Shown here in pieces: positions 13,691 to 23,899 of a DNA stretch of 64,000 nt. Location of the stretch: the NCBI RefSeq assembly GCF_963422355.1, contig NC_085087.1, positions 6,943,536 through 7,007,535 on the forward strand. Reading direction: 5' to 3'. The position numbers were made by a program, and so were the translations under genes. Within the stretch, counting starts at the first letter, position 1. Each line of letters starts with the position of its first letter. The DNA is from Corticium candelabrum (taxonomy: Eukaryota > Porifera > Homoscleromorpha > Homosclerophorida > Plakinidae). The notes under the pieces were generated by a model. The model was not told where the DNA came from and ran no database searches. It saw only the letters and a program-made list of their open reading frames with translations.

Positions 13691-14819
13691 GTCCTTGTTT
13701 TACGACTCTTATACCCACATAGACACCCTTGATAGTATTTAAACAGATATGATAACTGAGCAACCGATTACTAGATGGTGACCACATTAATATTAATAAC
13801 TCTCATCATAACAGTTTAATCCACCAAAACAATCATTTGTCAACAGTTAGACAATTGTGTCTCACACACTTCATTCACGTCTCACTCTGTCTCATAAAAT
13901 GCACTTGCTGCCTTTACACATTCTTTTGATCAAACATTTAAATCAAGCAAAACAACACATATCCAGGGTTTTCCATAGGGTGTCTATTAATATTAACTAG
14001 TTCATTAATTTTTGACATTACTGACTGACATCAAGTAATAATTGATATCCATCAGTGTTGTGTAGGGCTTCATAGACTCAATAAGTACATGAAAGGGTTC
14101 TCTTGTTCAATCAAGAGGCACATTGCTAACGCTTGTAATCACTCACTCCAGCATTGCTATCCTGGATAAAATCACTCTTTGTACACATAAGTCTGACAAA
14201 CAAGTTACGTTTGTAGTGCTCTAAATAATTGTTTCTACTGATTAGACATTTTGTCTTAACATTTCAAAGTTAGTCAAACTTCACACAAAGTTGTACAGAC
14301 AAACATTTCTCAATCTTTGTTTAAATCAAATTTGAACCCACAATACTACAGACATTTCCCTAAAACATCATGCAACAGCTTCCATACGTCCTAGTTTATG
14401 TGTAACTTTCAACAAACATTACAATACAACTCACTGGTAGCTAATAAGACATTAGGTGTCTCTTGTCTCTGAACTGATAGAATGTCTTCAAGAAGAGCTT
14501 GTCCTTTCATATATTCTCCATTACTAATGTATGTCTCCCCCAGATAACGAATAGCTAAACATCACAACAGAGACACAAACCATTAATTTAGAATTCCTGC
14601 AATATTTTCAATCAAACAACATTCCTCACCTCCCAGTCTCATTTCGTCTTTTGTGTCTAAATTCTCTTCAGCCATTTGTTTGGCTTGTTCTAGAACTTTA
14701 ACTGCCTCACCAAAATTACCTTCTTTATTAAGTGTCACTGCTCTCTCATCAAGATCTATCAAACACAATCATTGTTGTACTCAAACACATTCTGTTTCTC
14801 AGCAACATGCAACATGTTA

Positions 14820-14890
<71 letters not shown>

Positions 14891-14910
14891 ACACACACAC
14901 ACACATACAC

Positions 14911-14953
<43 letters not shown>

Positions 14954-15227
14954 CATCTCAATTCACCACAATTTTCAACATTAAAACTAAAACATTAACA
15001 TTTACAATATTGCAATGCTTACCAATGAGCTTCCTTCTGATCTCCATGGCATGTGTTAACTTAACAAGGAATCTACCAGAACATAAAGTCACCACAGAAT
15101 TTGTAGTAAACAACGCTATCTTATTGATATCTACATATCTGTCATACGACCTGTCGCATTTCTGACTTAATACAGATATGTTTTCTTTCAATATTTTCCC
15201 GCCGACAAAAGTAGGAGGGGCCAACAT
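2943..15227 (-). CDS. TPR-Ubl-ROC-COR-Death protein, unit A (12 exons)
   Basis: Exons (minus strand): 15023-15227, 14630-14755, 14435-14554, 13229-13354, 8335-8460, 8092-8217, 7821-7946, 7628-7753, 7437-7565, 7287-7382, 5467-5712, 2943-5404. They sum to 4014 nt, giving 1337 residues. The start ATG at 15227 is conserved in unit B. Order: helical N terminus (1-68); about eight TPRs of 42 residues (69-403); a ubiquitin-like domain (about 437-517); a Roc GTPase domain with P-loop [15 protein letters not shown] switch and GTH G4-type motif; COR (from [12 protein letters not shown]); and a C-terminal Death-like domain (about 1243-1330, [15 protein letters not shown]). Roco proteins are GTP-regulated signalling scaffolds, and Death domains recruit partners by homotypic contact. 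I infer a cytoplasmic signalling or innate-immune adaptor. Other names are possible; the exact orthologue is not recognised. Confidence 0.85.
5467..5712 (-). other. Ubiquitin-like domain exon, unit A
   Basis: An 82-residue exon: [20 protein letters not shown], then [15 protein letters not shown], then [20 protein letters not shown] and GTILSVVL. The spacing of the beta strands and the KxxL..DE.TLADxGV..G.. pattern are those of ubiquitin-like folds. No terminal Gly-Gly is seen, so it is a fixed domain rather than a conjugated modifier. Confidence 0.85.
5763..5846. repeat. (CA)n microsatellite in Roco intron, unit A
   Basis: About 84 bp of uninterrupted CA. The same intron position carries (CA)n in units B (38443-38522) and C (57856-57960). 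Confidence 0.95.
5866..6196 (-). mobile_element. Diverged SINE-body copy between (CA)n tracts
   Basis: Shares the body of the tRNA-SINE (GCACTGACTATAGTGCAGCT; TCATCTGC/GTCTGCTGC region) but has a different head ending TACATGTACTACACAC. Very similar copies lie at 6774-7111, 39348-39685 and 57961-58300, each bounded by (CA)n. I read it as an older or different SINE subfamily; orientation is inferred from the body. Confidence 0.55.
6198..6283. repeat. (CA)n microsatellite
   Basis: About 86 bp CA tract separating the diverged SINE copy from the full tRNA-SINE copy. Confidence 0.95.
6293..6740 (-). mobile_element. tRNA-derived SINE, copy S1
   Basis: On the minus strand the head has an A box (TAGCTCAATTTG) about 10 nt in and a B box (GGTTCAAGTC) roughly 60 nt later, the spacing of a tRNA-type RNA polymerase III promoter. 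The body follows, then a 3' end CTTGACATTTGTCCATTTGT running into (TG)n. Flanked on both sides by (CA)n. Full-length relatives are at 58494-58948 and 44906-45303. Confidence 0.8.
6774..7111 (-). mobile_element. Diverged SINE-body copy, unit A second copy
   Basis: Near-repeat of 5866-6196, again between (CA)n tracts (6741-6772 and 7112-7214). Units B and C have one such copy each in this intron. Confidence 0.55.
7112..7214. repeat. (CA)n with CG/TG interruptions
   Basis: CA tract interrupted near 7144-7164 by GCATGTGCACACGCACG-like variants. The matching intron of unit B has a long degraded tract with CCCACA variants (39686-40012). Confidence 0.9.
8880..9125. repeat. Degenerate (GACA)n tetranucleotide tract, Roco intron
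   Basis: Long GACA-type array with GGAC and AACA variants. It reads as QTDRQTD or VCLSVCLS in shadow frames, which are not proteins. Equivalents lie at 41705-41990 and 60700-60835. Confidence 0.85.
9191..9598. mobile_element. Harbinger-type MITE, unit A
   Basis: TIRs AGCCTGGTTCACAATATTGA and, reversed from the right end, AGCCTGTTTCACTATATTGA, with a 3-bp TTA target duplication (9188-9190, 9599-9601). No coding capacity is visible. Unit B has the same insertion (42057-42459), so it predates the A/B duplication. The PIF/Harbinger assignment rests on the 3-bp TWA-type duplication. Confidence 0.75.
9763..11933 (+). pseudogene. Mutator-like transposase (spliced, frame-damaged)
   Basis: Exons are roughly 9763-9915, 9967-10102, 10163-10325, 10591-11007 and 11068-11933. 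Landmarks: a Cys pair (CATC); [17 protein letters not shown] (first Asp); [34 protein letters not shown] (second Asp); [50 protein letters not shown]. These match the widespread animal Mutator-like transposase family. A frameshift near 10785 separates the first two blocks (SRV / [12 protein letters not shown]). The N terminus looks short. Encoded by the element itself, not a host gene. Confidence 0.8.
9763..13036 (+). mobile_element. Mutator-like DNA transposon, unit A only
   Basis: Inserted in the Roco intron. The 12-mer TGAAGAGATCAA occurs at both ends (9751-9762 and 13037-13048) and once at the empty site in unit B (near 42611), consistent with the 8-11 bp duplications of Mutator elements plus chance matches. 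It carries a spliced transposase gene (about 9763-11933). The right third (12200-13036) is non-coding. Clear long TIRs are not seen. Confidence 0.8.
13355..14434. other. Roco intron with (CA)n, unit A
   Basis: Intron between TPR exons 3 and 4. It holds a (CA)n tract at 13628-13688 and otherwise AT-rich sequence closely matching unit B (42929-44498), apart from the MITE present only in B. No other gene is visible. Confidence 0.7.
14820..14950. repeat. (CA)n microsatellite, SINE-free site
   Basis: About 130 bp CA with CATACA and CGCACA interruptions in the first TPR intron. In unit B this same tract is split by a SINE (44906-45303). Confidence 0.95.
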
Positions 15228-16037
15228 TAGTCGCCAGCCACTCCCCAGCCGGGAAAGTAAAGTGGGAGGAGTAGCCAAGTAGGAAGGGCCAACTCAGCTT
15301 GTTGAATCGCTGCGCGCGTTCATTGCGAGAACAGAACACGAATAGAACGTGACACAAACGCTAGAACTGCAAATACAATGCGAAAACTGATCTCAATGAA
15401 AAGTAACCGTCGAGACGTCTCAACATTCAAACAAACGCGAGATTGAGTAGCGATGAGGGCGTGGCCTACATTGAAAAAGCAAATTTTCATCTCTTCGTTG
15501 CTCACTCTGCCTCCTTCCTACCCTCCCTTGCACAAACTTCCTTCTCTCTACCGATTGCAAAAGCACGATAACCTAAAATCAACTTTCTTGTCTTGCAATG
15601 AACGTGCGACGTTGTCCATTCGCTCACATGCGATTAGAGAAACATAGACAAACGTAACTAACGTTTTAGTTGCTTAAAATTTGACGTACCAGCCGTGGAA
15701 GTGTCATGAAGCAGAAAATGGCGGGCTGACAACGTGGCAAGACTGAGTAGTTACGTACAATTTAATTATTATCCTGCATGCCCGGATGTGATTATGCCCG
15801 GATGCTTCTATGCCCGGATGTGTTAAGTCTTGATGCACACTTGATACAGAAATATTGTCTGCTGTACATACAGCTCACCGGTGATTTATTGAAATTGTTC
15901 AAAATATACGCAGATACGTGTCCGTGTGTCTAAACATTAGACAAGACTGGGATTTCACTATTTCTTGGCTTCACTCTCATTTGCTCGTCTGTCATCCAGA
16001 AAGCATGCAAGTAACTTGTCTGCAGCTGCTCCCGGTG
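15228..16037. promoter_or_regulatory. Intergenic region upstream of Roco-A, downstream of MMAA-A
   Basis: Contains the Roco-A 5' flank. It is strongly conserved in unit B (45677-46403), and both strands carry short ORFs of about 60 residues that I attribute to the DNA similarity. No TATA box can be assigned with confidence. The MMAA 3' end lies at its right edge. Confidence 0.4.
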
Positions 16038-16190
16038 TCAACACACCATCAACAACCAGCTCTTCATACTTTGCATAGGATTCCTGTACCACAGGATGTC
16101 GTCTGAAGCTGCTCCCGGTGTCAACACACCATCAACAACCAGCTCTTCATACTTTGCATAGGATTCCTGTACCACAGGATGTCGTCTGAA
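16025..16190. repeat. 83-bp direct tandem duplication in MMAA-A last exon
   Basis: The block starting GCTGCTCCCGGTGTCAACAC occurs at 16025 and again at 16108, an exact 83-bp period. Unit B has it once (46471-46553). Because 83 is not a multiple of three it shifts the reading frame of the terminal exon. Confidence 0.95.
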
Positions 16191-16350
16191 GCTGCACAAT
16201 TAAAACAGTTACGACTCTCAATGTACAATAGTCGGTTGCCGATGTATGGTGGAGGATAACCTGGACAGTATTTGATGTCGAATGTGATTCCACATCCAGG
16301 CTTTCTGTTGGTGATGTCGTTTTGATTCAAAGTGTCCCGACTCCTACAAT

Positions 16351-16446
<96 letters not shown>

Positions 16447-16704
16447 AGTAGATAGACAAATAGATGGGGACTGAGAGGCATGCAGGTATTGATTAGAGTA
16501 GCACTTGTGTGGTTATTTGTGTTGACAACAGACTCGCTATTACCTGCATTATCTGTCTGAAGCCACGCATCTCTTCCCATATTTCATTGATTCCTCTGTT
16601 TTCTTGGCAAGAAATGAGATGGACCTTATAGACAAGATGAAATGTTTATGCTAGAAGCATGCAGTTAGTGCTGACTGATCAGAGATTAAGACTGCAGTCA
16701 AACA

Positions 16705-16767
<63 letters not shown>

Positions 16768-16978
16768 AGACACAGACACACACAGACACACACACCTGAC
16801 CTTGGGGTAATATAACTTTGATTGTCGTTTGAGAAAGCGCAGTGCACTGAGGTATTCTGCTTTCACATGATTTGCTGCTTTCATCAACTCACCATCAGCT
16901 TTTGTTACAATAACCATGTCAGCCAACTCGACAACACCTCTTTTCATGCCCTGAAATTAAATACAATTCTTTCAAGAC

Positions 16979-17030
<52 letters not shown>

Positions 17031-17065
17031 TCACGTACACACACGTACACACACACACTCACACA

Positions 17066-17116
<51 letters not shown>

Positions 17117-17987
17117 GGAGCTCATCTCCTGCTCCTGGAGGAGTCAAAAGTACAAACATATCCACCATGTCAGCAACAGCATGTTCTGCTTGACCGACTC
17201 CTACCCTTCCCACTAAAATGATGTTGTAACCGGTAGCTTCACAAAGTAGAATGGTCTCGCCAGTACTCCTTGTTACACCACCTGTAATACAAACAATTGA
17301 AACACAAAACAATACACAAGATATCTACAAACACATCTCTACACCATCTGTCCATCTGTCTGTCTGTCCGTCTGTCCATCTGTATGTATGTCTGTCTTGC
17401 TATCTGTCGGTGTGTCTGTCTATCTGTCTGTCTTGCACACCCTCATATGTTTAGTTATAATAACCAACCTTGTGCTCCTGATGACGGAGATGGTCTGATA
17501 TAAGCATTAGGATTACGTGACAATTGAGGCATCCTCGTTCGGTCACCAAGAAGAGATCCACCAGTTGTGGAAGAACTCGGATCAACTGCCTAACACAAAT
17601 CATTTCTTCCTAATAACATAAATACATGCAATGTATATTGCCTATCTTCCAACCAGGACTGCAACTTTGTGTCCTTGTGACGTCAGAAACGTCCCAAACG
17701 TCTCAATAAATGTTGACTTTCCAGCACCGGGTGGTCCTGTGATCCCGACTCGGAATGTCGACGGATGATTTCTGTGGAACTGCTCCAACACGGCGGTGAT
17801 AATCGACTGACCCAGCAGACGTTTGACGGGATGTGCAGACTCGACTAGCAAACAACAATTTGACAATGGTGTCTATCTGTGTAACCTGGGCAGACAGCTG
17901 TAGATAACCTACAAAGAAAGGGACAGACAAACCAACAGACAGACAGTACAACCAACACAAACAAATCAACAAGAAAAATCAGATTAG

Positions 17988-18022
<35 letters not shown>

Positions 18023-18487
18023 ACAGACAGACAGAAAGTCAGAGACTGCATTTAGACAAACAAATTTTGAAACTAACCATGCAGATTCGTCACAACAACA
18101 GAGTGAAACTAGTTCAAAACATTCTATACTACAATCCTAAAATCTACTTTAATACGCAAAACCAAATCATCAAATTTAAAAATTATTACAAAATCTCCAA
18201 GGCAACATGGCCTGGCCATCAATATTTAAATTCAAAACAACAATCTAGCTACAAATTATTCAACTGATTTTTATACTTAATGTGATAGTTTCTGCCAGTT
18301 TGACTCTGTTTCCTTCCAGTAATAGTCGAACTGTCTCTTCAGCGGCCGCATTTCCTTCAAATTCCTCTATTAGAGTCGAACGTTCAGCTGCCTTACAAAA
18401 CCTCCGATAAGAGCGTGACGTCTGCGCTCTAGAAACACACGATAGCGACCGCCGAAGTAGCGACGAACGACAAGAAAATGACATCAA
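16038..18487 (-). pseudogene. MMAA: MMAA/MeaB-type GTPase, unit A (C-terminally altered)
   Basis: Eight exons: 18277-18487, 17654-17844, 17469-17589, 17115-17281, 16801-16950, 16544-16624, 16261-16343, 16038-16191, summing to 386 codons. Product: mitochondrial GTPase that chaperones methylmalonyl-CoA mutase and gates adenosylcobalamin delivery. The N terminus is Arg/Ser-rich (MSFSCRSSLLRRSLSCVSRA), as expected for mitochondrial import. P-loop GPPGAGKSTFIE; VDPSS; MVIVTKADGE (base motif); HHQQKAWMWNHI. The conserved VETVGVGQ reads VGRVGVGQ here, and the 83-bp duplication replaces the end (after VVDGVLTPGAA) with SDDILWYRNPMQSM and a stop. Both are normal in unit B. Family identity is secure; whether the product works is doubtful. 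Confidence 0.88.
16353..16443. repeat. (CA)n microsatellite, MMAA intron, unit A
   Basis: About 90 bp CA immediately 5' of the exon at 16261-16343. The same intron in unit B has about 108 bp (46720-46827). Confidence 0.95.
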
Positions 18488-18546
18488 TAGTGATTGGTCT
18501 GTTTTAATTATCCGGGATCTAAAGTCGACGTTGCACTAGACGTTGA
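18488..18546. promoter_or_regulatory. 59-bp divergent spacer between MMAA and TrxR start codons
   Basis: The ATG of MMAA (18487, minus) and that of TrxR (18547, plus) face away from each other with 59 bp between. The spacer includes ATTGGT, a CCAAT-type box read on the minus strand, near 18493. Both 5' UTRs and a shared bidirectional promoter must overlap here. Unit B lost this promoter. Confidence 0.6.
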
Positions 18547-19042
18547 ATGTCTCGCACTTGGCTGCATCGAAGGCAGCTGAAGACAGCAGCTGGAGTGACT
18601 CGAATTTGTGGGAGACTATTTTGTGCGCGTGAGATGTTGACAAACGACTTGTCTGAATGAATAAAAATGAAATTAACTAATAAATTGGTAAAATAAAAAT
18701 CATGAATTAAAATTGAAATTAATAAATTTAAAAAATTAAATAAAATAAACCAAAAATTAATGAATAAAAATAAAAATAAATGAATTAAGAAAATTAAAAT
18801 CAATAAATTAATTATTTGTTATTAGATGCTGATAGATATGATTTGGTTGTGATTGGAGGAGGATCTGGAGGGCTTGCTTGTGCCAAAGAAGGTGATCACA
18901 ATTAGTCACTTGAACTTTTATTTATTTGAATTTTTGGGATATTTTTAGCTGCAGGGCTTGGTGCTCAAGTGGGACTATGTAGTTCCATCAGTTCAAGGTA
19001 AGACTGTTGTCGCTACGATGTTGCAATATGTGATTAATGGAT

Positions 19043-19047
<5 letters not shown>

Positions 19048-19122
<75 letters not shown>
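19048..19122. repeat. (GT)n microsatellite
   Basis: About 75 bp GT at the 3' end of the retrotransposon fragment that follows, so it serves as that fragment's tail. Confidence 0.9.
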
Positions 19123-19123
<1 letters not shown>

Positions 19124-19719
19124 TGTTTGCCAAAGAAATATATTTTCATAAATCAGAACTATTACAAGCTAAATCAAACTAAGCAACTCTTACTAACTAA
19201 AAGTCTAATACACGATGCACTACAGTTGATCCTGGCAGGGTCTTACAATGACTATTTAACTAATGAACAAAAAAACTGAAAAGTGTCCAGTTCTGAGCTG
19301 TGCTTTTGACTACCTAAGATGTTGTAAACTTTTCATGACATCACTGAAACATAACATCTTTGCAACTCAACAGAAAAACAACGTTTCCAAAATTTATAAA
19401 CTCTGCAGGATTCTTTTGACCACTTTCATGTCTTGAGAGATGTGAGAGATTGTCCAGATACTTTAACATTTTCTCACCCCAACAACCAAAGAGTTCAAAC
19501 ACTAGGGGCACAACAGATTGTGAGGAAATAACCTTGTGGTAGCATTTCTCCATGTACTTTTTGGTTTTGATTTCTTCTGTACGAAGAGCAGCAGCTCCAT
19601 CAAGCAGAGAAGCCTTGGCTAGAATGTCAATACTCCAAGGATGTGCAATTGAGACATCTAAATCAATGCTTTTCACTGCTTAATAGTCCAATACAGTAAA
19701 TGTCTGCCCTGATGTCCGT
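19123..19719 (-). mobile_element. Non-LTR retrotransposon 3' fragment F1
   Basis: Minus strand encodes SIDLDVSIAHPWSIDILAKA, then LRTEEIKTKKYMEKC, then PLVFELFGCWGEKMLKYL. The D...ExK spacing resembles the C-terminal restriction-like endonuclease of sequence-specific non-LTR elements. 5'-truncated at a (TCTG)n tract (19720-19775); its 3' end runs into (AC)n. Confidence 0.7.
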
Positions 19720-19745
19720 CTGTCTGTCAGTCTGTCTGTCTGTCC

Positions 19746-19775
<30 letters not shown>

Positions 19776-19776
<1 letters not shown>

Positions 19777-20085
19777 AAATAACATTTATTTCAAACATAC
19801 ATCTATAATACAATGCTAGCAAGGTAACTATATAAAGTTCTGTAACAATGAGAGTTTACTAGATTTGAGAAACATACAAACATGTAACACTTAAAAGAGA
19901 ACAATGCAGACTACCCCGAGCCAACTTAGTGGCTGAAAAACTGGGTAGAGCAATCTACAGTACAGTCAATGTCATTTGTCAGAGCTGAGATTTTTCTCAT
20001 GATGACCTTTGCGTTGCACTTCTGAAGTTGAGTTGAGAATCTCTTTCTCCAGATATTCAGAAACTCAGCAGCGTTAGTCTGTCTG
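19776..20085 (-). mobile_element. Non-LTR retrotransposon 3' fragment F2
   Basis: Minus strand reads NAAEFLNIWRKRFSTQLQKC to a stop, then a 3' UTR ending GAAATAAATGTTATTTGACA and (GACA)n. 5'-truncated at the next tetranucleotide tract. Same family as F3. Confidence 0.75.
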
Positions 20086-20097
20086 TCTGTCTGTCTA

Positions 20098-20625
20098 TCA
20101 ATTTCATTTATTGAAACCCAAACTCTACGTTACATTTCTAACACTAAATACAAGCAATCTACTGAGTTCAGCTTTAGTTTAATGCAAACTACTTTGATAG
20201 TCTCTATTGTGTATGTTCTCATCTTCTTCTCCAGGGAAGACACGAGTCAGCTTGTGGAGGATGACTTTAGTGTTGCATCGTTGTACATAATATTATTGAG
20301 AATTTTTTTCTCCAAAAACCTCTAAAGTCAGCTTCATTAGTGTAGCCTTCAATGTCTCTTGATCTTCTGGCTAGTTTGCTTAGATAGTTGGTAGCTTCTG
20401 ATCCCCATGTTCCAAAATGTTCAAATACCAGAGGAGTGCATGAAATTGAGGCTTGATGTATTGCCAGCAAGTTGTTGTTTTTCATATTTGATCATCTTCC
20501 TTTTCTCCCTTCTTGCTGCAGCAAAATCTTCCTCTAATGCTGTCTGCTTTAAAGTGTCTTGGCTGAAATAATGAGCCATATATAGCTACATCAAGGTCAT
20601 AGCTACTCCCAGAGTCATACACAGA
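20098..20625 (-). mobile_element. Non-LTR retrotransposon 3' fragment F3
   Basis: Encodes PLVFEHFGTWGSEATNYLSK and ADFRGFWRKKFS, homologous to F1 and F2, then a UTR ending CAATAAATGAAATTGATAGA and (GACA)n. The 5' end is again at a TCTG tract. Confidence 0.75.
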
Positions 20626-20631
20626 ATCTGT

Positions 20632-20662
20632 CTATCTATCTGTCTGTCTGTCTGTCTGTCTG

Positions 20663-20724
<62 letters not shown>
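20632..20724. repeat. (TCTG)n tetranucleotide tract
   Basis: About 93 bp, one GTTT interruption. A short retrotransposon 3' tip (20725-20795, TCAATACATATATTTTCACA) follows, then another TCTG stretch, giving the next step of the nest. Confidence 0.9.
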
Positions 20725-20726
<2 letters not shown>

Positions 20727-20908
20727 AATACATATATTTTCACACATCATCGCTATTACAGTCTAAGACAATTAGAACTAAAATCACAAAGTCTGTCTGT
20801 CTGTGTTTGTCTATGTGTCAAACAGTGACTTTAGTACATTGAAGACTTTGTTTTATATGCTTTCTTGATAACATAAAGCTGTTAGTCTGCAGACATTCAT
20901 TGGCTTGA

Positions 20909-21037
<129 letters not shown>

Positions 21038-21292
21038 TGAAGCTAAAATGTTATTTCTGTAGCAAATAGTAATATGATAGAGTTTTGTGTGTGACAGGAT
21101 AGTAGGAGTTATGGATGGAAAGTAGAAGAGGAAAGACCAGAACTTGTTTGGTAGGTAGATGTGTTTATTGGTTGAATGAATAAACAATACAAATGACAGA
21201 TTGAATAGTACATTGTAGTAGACAGATTGGTGATCAGACTGGTGGACAGATGGACAGACAGACGGACGGGCGGACGGACAGACAGACGGGCG

Positions 21293-21323
<31 letters not shown>

Positions 21324-21680
21324 ACACAGATGGTTTACTATACAGTTTTATACATACATCATACATTGAGACTTAAATTTCATCCCTCTGTTGCTGCAGG
21401 TCACAGCTGTTGTCAGCTGTACAAGGTCATATCAAATCACTAAATTGGGGTCACAGAGTTCAACTAAAAGACAAGTGAGTTTAACATCAACATTTTGCAT
21501 CACATGTTTCTTAGTCATCATTCTCATGCTTCACTCTTAAAGCTAAGGCAATACTTTGAATGGTTGACTGTAATGCTTACCACTTCTATCATGTGGCAGT
21601 GCTAATAGACACATTAGTTGATCAGAAATTGTCAATCTACTAATTACATTTGTTGGTATGCGTGTGTTAATTGTCACATC

Positions 21681-21769
<89 letters not shown>

Positions 21770-22722
21770 AACACACACACACTAATTTTGCACAAGCAGC
21801 TCTGACTTCTGTCATATGGATTGTGTCAAGATTTATGAGAGCAATGTGCAGCACTGCTAATGTTGCCTGTCTTCTGCATGAGTATTGGATGTCTATTACA
21901 ACCGGGTTTTATTTCTTGATGAATATAGGAATGTGACGTATTTGAATGCCAAAGGCAAACTGCTTGATTGTCACACAATCTCTGCATTAAACATGAAAGG
22001 AGAAGTGGTGAGCACATCTGGTTAGCTACAACACACATGTTACATTGAATGTCAATCTGTGAACCAGACGGAAGTGAAGGCATCCAACATAGTGCTGGCA
22101 ACCGGTACAAGACCCAAGATACCAGACGTGAGTTACATAACTTATTGAAGGTTGATCGACAGTGCACATTATGGTACGTTTGACTGCGATGACATACTTG
22201 TATGCCCAGCCATACTTCAATAGAAAATTTTTGGCATGTTGAAAATAGGACAGAATACTAGACTATAATACGTCAACCCCCATTTCCGTTTGTCTGTTCG
22301 TCAGTGTCTGTAATGCACCGATCGACACGATGTCCATCTTGGATCGTCACGAAACATGGCTGCTGGGTTAAGATTGACCGACCAGATAAACAAGTCGGAT
22401 TTTGCCTAGACTGCATGCTTCTGATGGCCAGAAACGAGACTTTGGAATGAGATTTGCGAGAGTTTGTTTATTCAATTAACCGAGTATGCAGATGTGACGT
22501 ACACTTTGCTCGCCACTGTACACGTACTGTACGCCACTCTAATTCCAATTATCATTCTAACAATGTAGAACATTGAAAACATGCCAAATAATTTTAGTTA
22601 CTCTTCACTAACACGTATAGTAACACAGCAACCACTAGACCTATAACACATCAACTTGTAAACTGAAAGTATACGCTAATGGACAACTGAAGAAAGTCCA
22701 TTTTACGAAAAGTGGTAGACAT

Positions 22723-22876
22723 AAGGGTCATCCATAATTGTCAACACTTCTTATCTACTTCTGGACCAAACGAACTCATTGACATTTTATACTGTACTCC
22801 TTACTCTTATCCTCTCCCCCCCCTAGCATACGCTTTGTACGCTTGAGTAATGTTGACAATTATGGATGATCTCTTA
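22723..22876. mobile_element. Small MITE in TrxR intron
   Basis: About 150 bp with inverted ends GTCATCCATAATTGTCAACA (left) and TGTTGACAATTATGGATGAT (right), bounded by TAA/TTA. No coding capacity. Family not assigned. Confidence 0.6.
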
Positions 22877-23379
22877 CAATTAAATTGCTATGCCCATAGG
22901 GTGGGGTCCTACTAGTAGAAAGGAATAGGCGAGTGAACACTCAAACACTGACGTGTTCTTTAGGCATCAAGCTCCTTTAACTTAAAGTGTCTTCAATTGT
23001 TTTATTTATCATCATATGTGTTGTCTGTATGGACAGTTTTTTGTTTATTATTTTGACTTCTACTTACCGCTGTCTTTATCAACTCTGTATACTTGCTTAG
23101 ATACCCGGTGCCGCTGAACATTGCATTACAAGCGACGATTTGTTTATGTTGAAGAAGTCACCTGGCAAAACGTTTGTCACATTACGTGAACAATTGGTTG
23201 TTAACGTGATGTTGTTCTTGTGGTAGGCTAGTAGTCGGAGCCAGCTGTATCGAACAGAGATAGTGCAGTGATTATTAATTATTGTGTCTTTAGCTTGTTG
23301 AGATGCTGCTTGTATTTGTTAATATTAATGAGTGTTTGTCACACTTTTTGATTGAAATATTTTTGACACTTTTTCTTGA

Positions 23380-23661
<282 letters not shown>

Positions 23662-23899
23662 TAATAGTAAGAAATATGGAGAGACACGGCACGGTAGTTC
23701 ACCACAACAGCATTCCAGTGAAAGTAGAACAACTCGACGATGGGAGACTTGATGTCGTTTGGCAACACACCAATCAGAATGGAGGCGGACAGGAGGTACA
23801 TCAAACAATAGACGACGACATTGCTAATTGATGTGAATTTGTTTCATGCAGAGAGGCGTGTTTCAAGATGTGTTTGACACTGTGCTTGTGGCCACAGGT

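Noticed and set aside
14749-14984. Long Cys/Val, His/Thr or Gln-Thr-Asp-Arg repeat ORFs (also near 6190, 25878, 39646, 49036, 52014)
   Set aside because: They are (CA)n/(GT)n or (GACA)n/(TCTG)n microsatellites read in various frames. No homology, and they are open in several frames at once.
15320-15505. Conserved 61-residue ORF upstream of Roco (also 45774-45959)
   Set aside because: Conserved because the whole intergenic DNA is a recent duplication; the opposite strand is equally open, and no domain or splice support is seen.
16121-16459. 112-residue ORF with C-rich end in MMAA last intron
   Set aside because: It runs through an intron, a splice site and a CA tract in a frame different from the MMAA exons.
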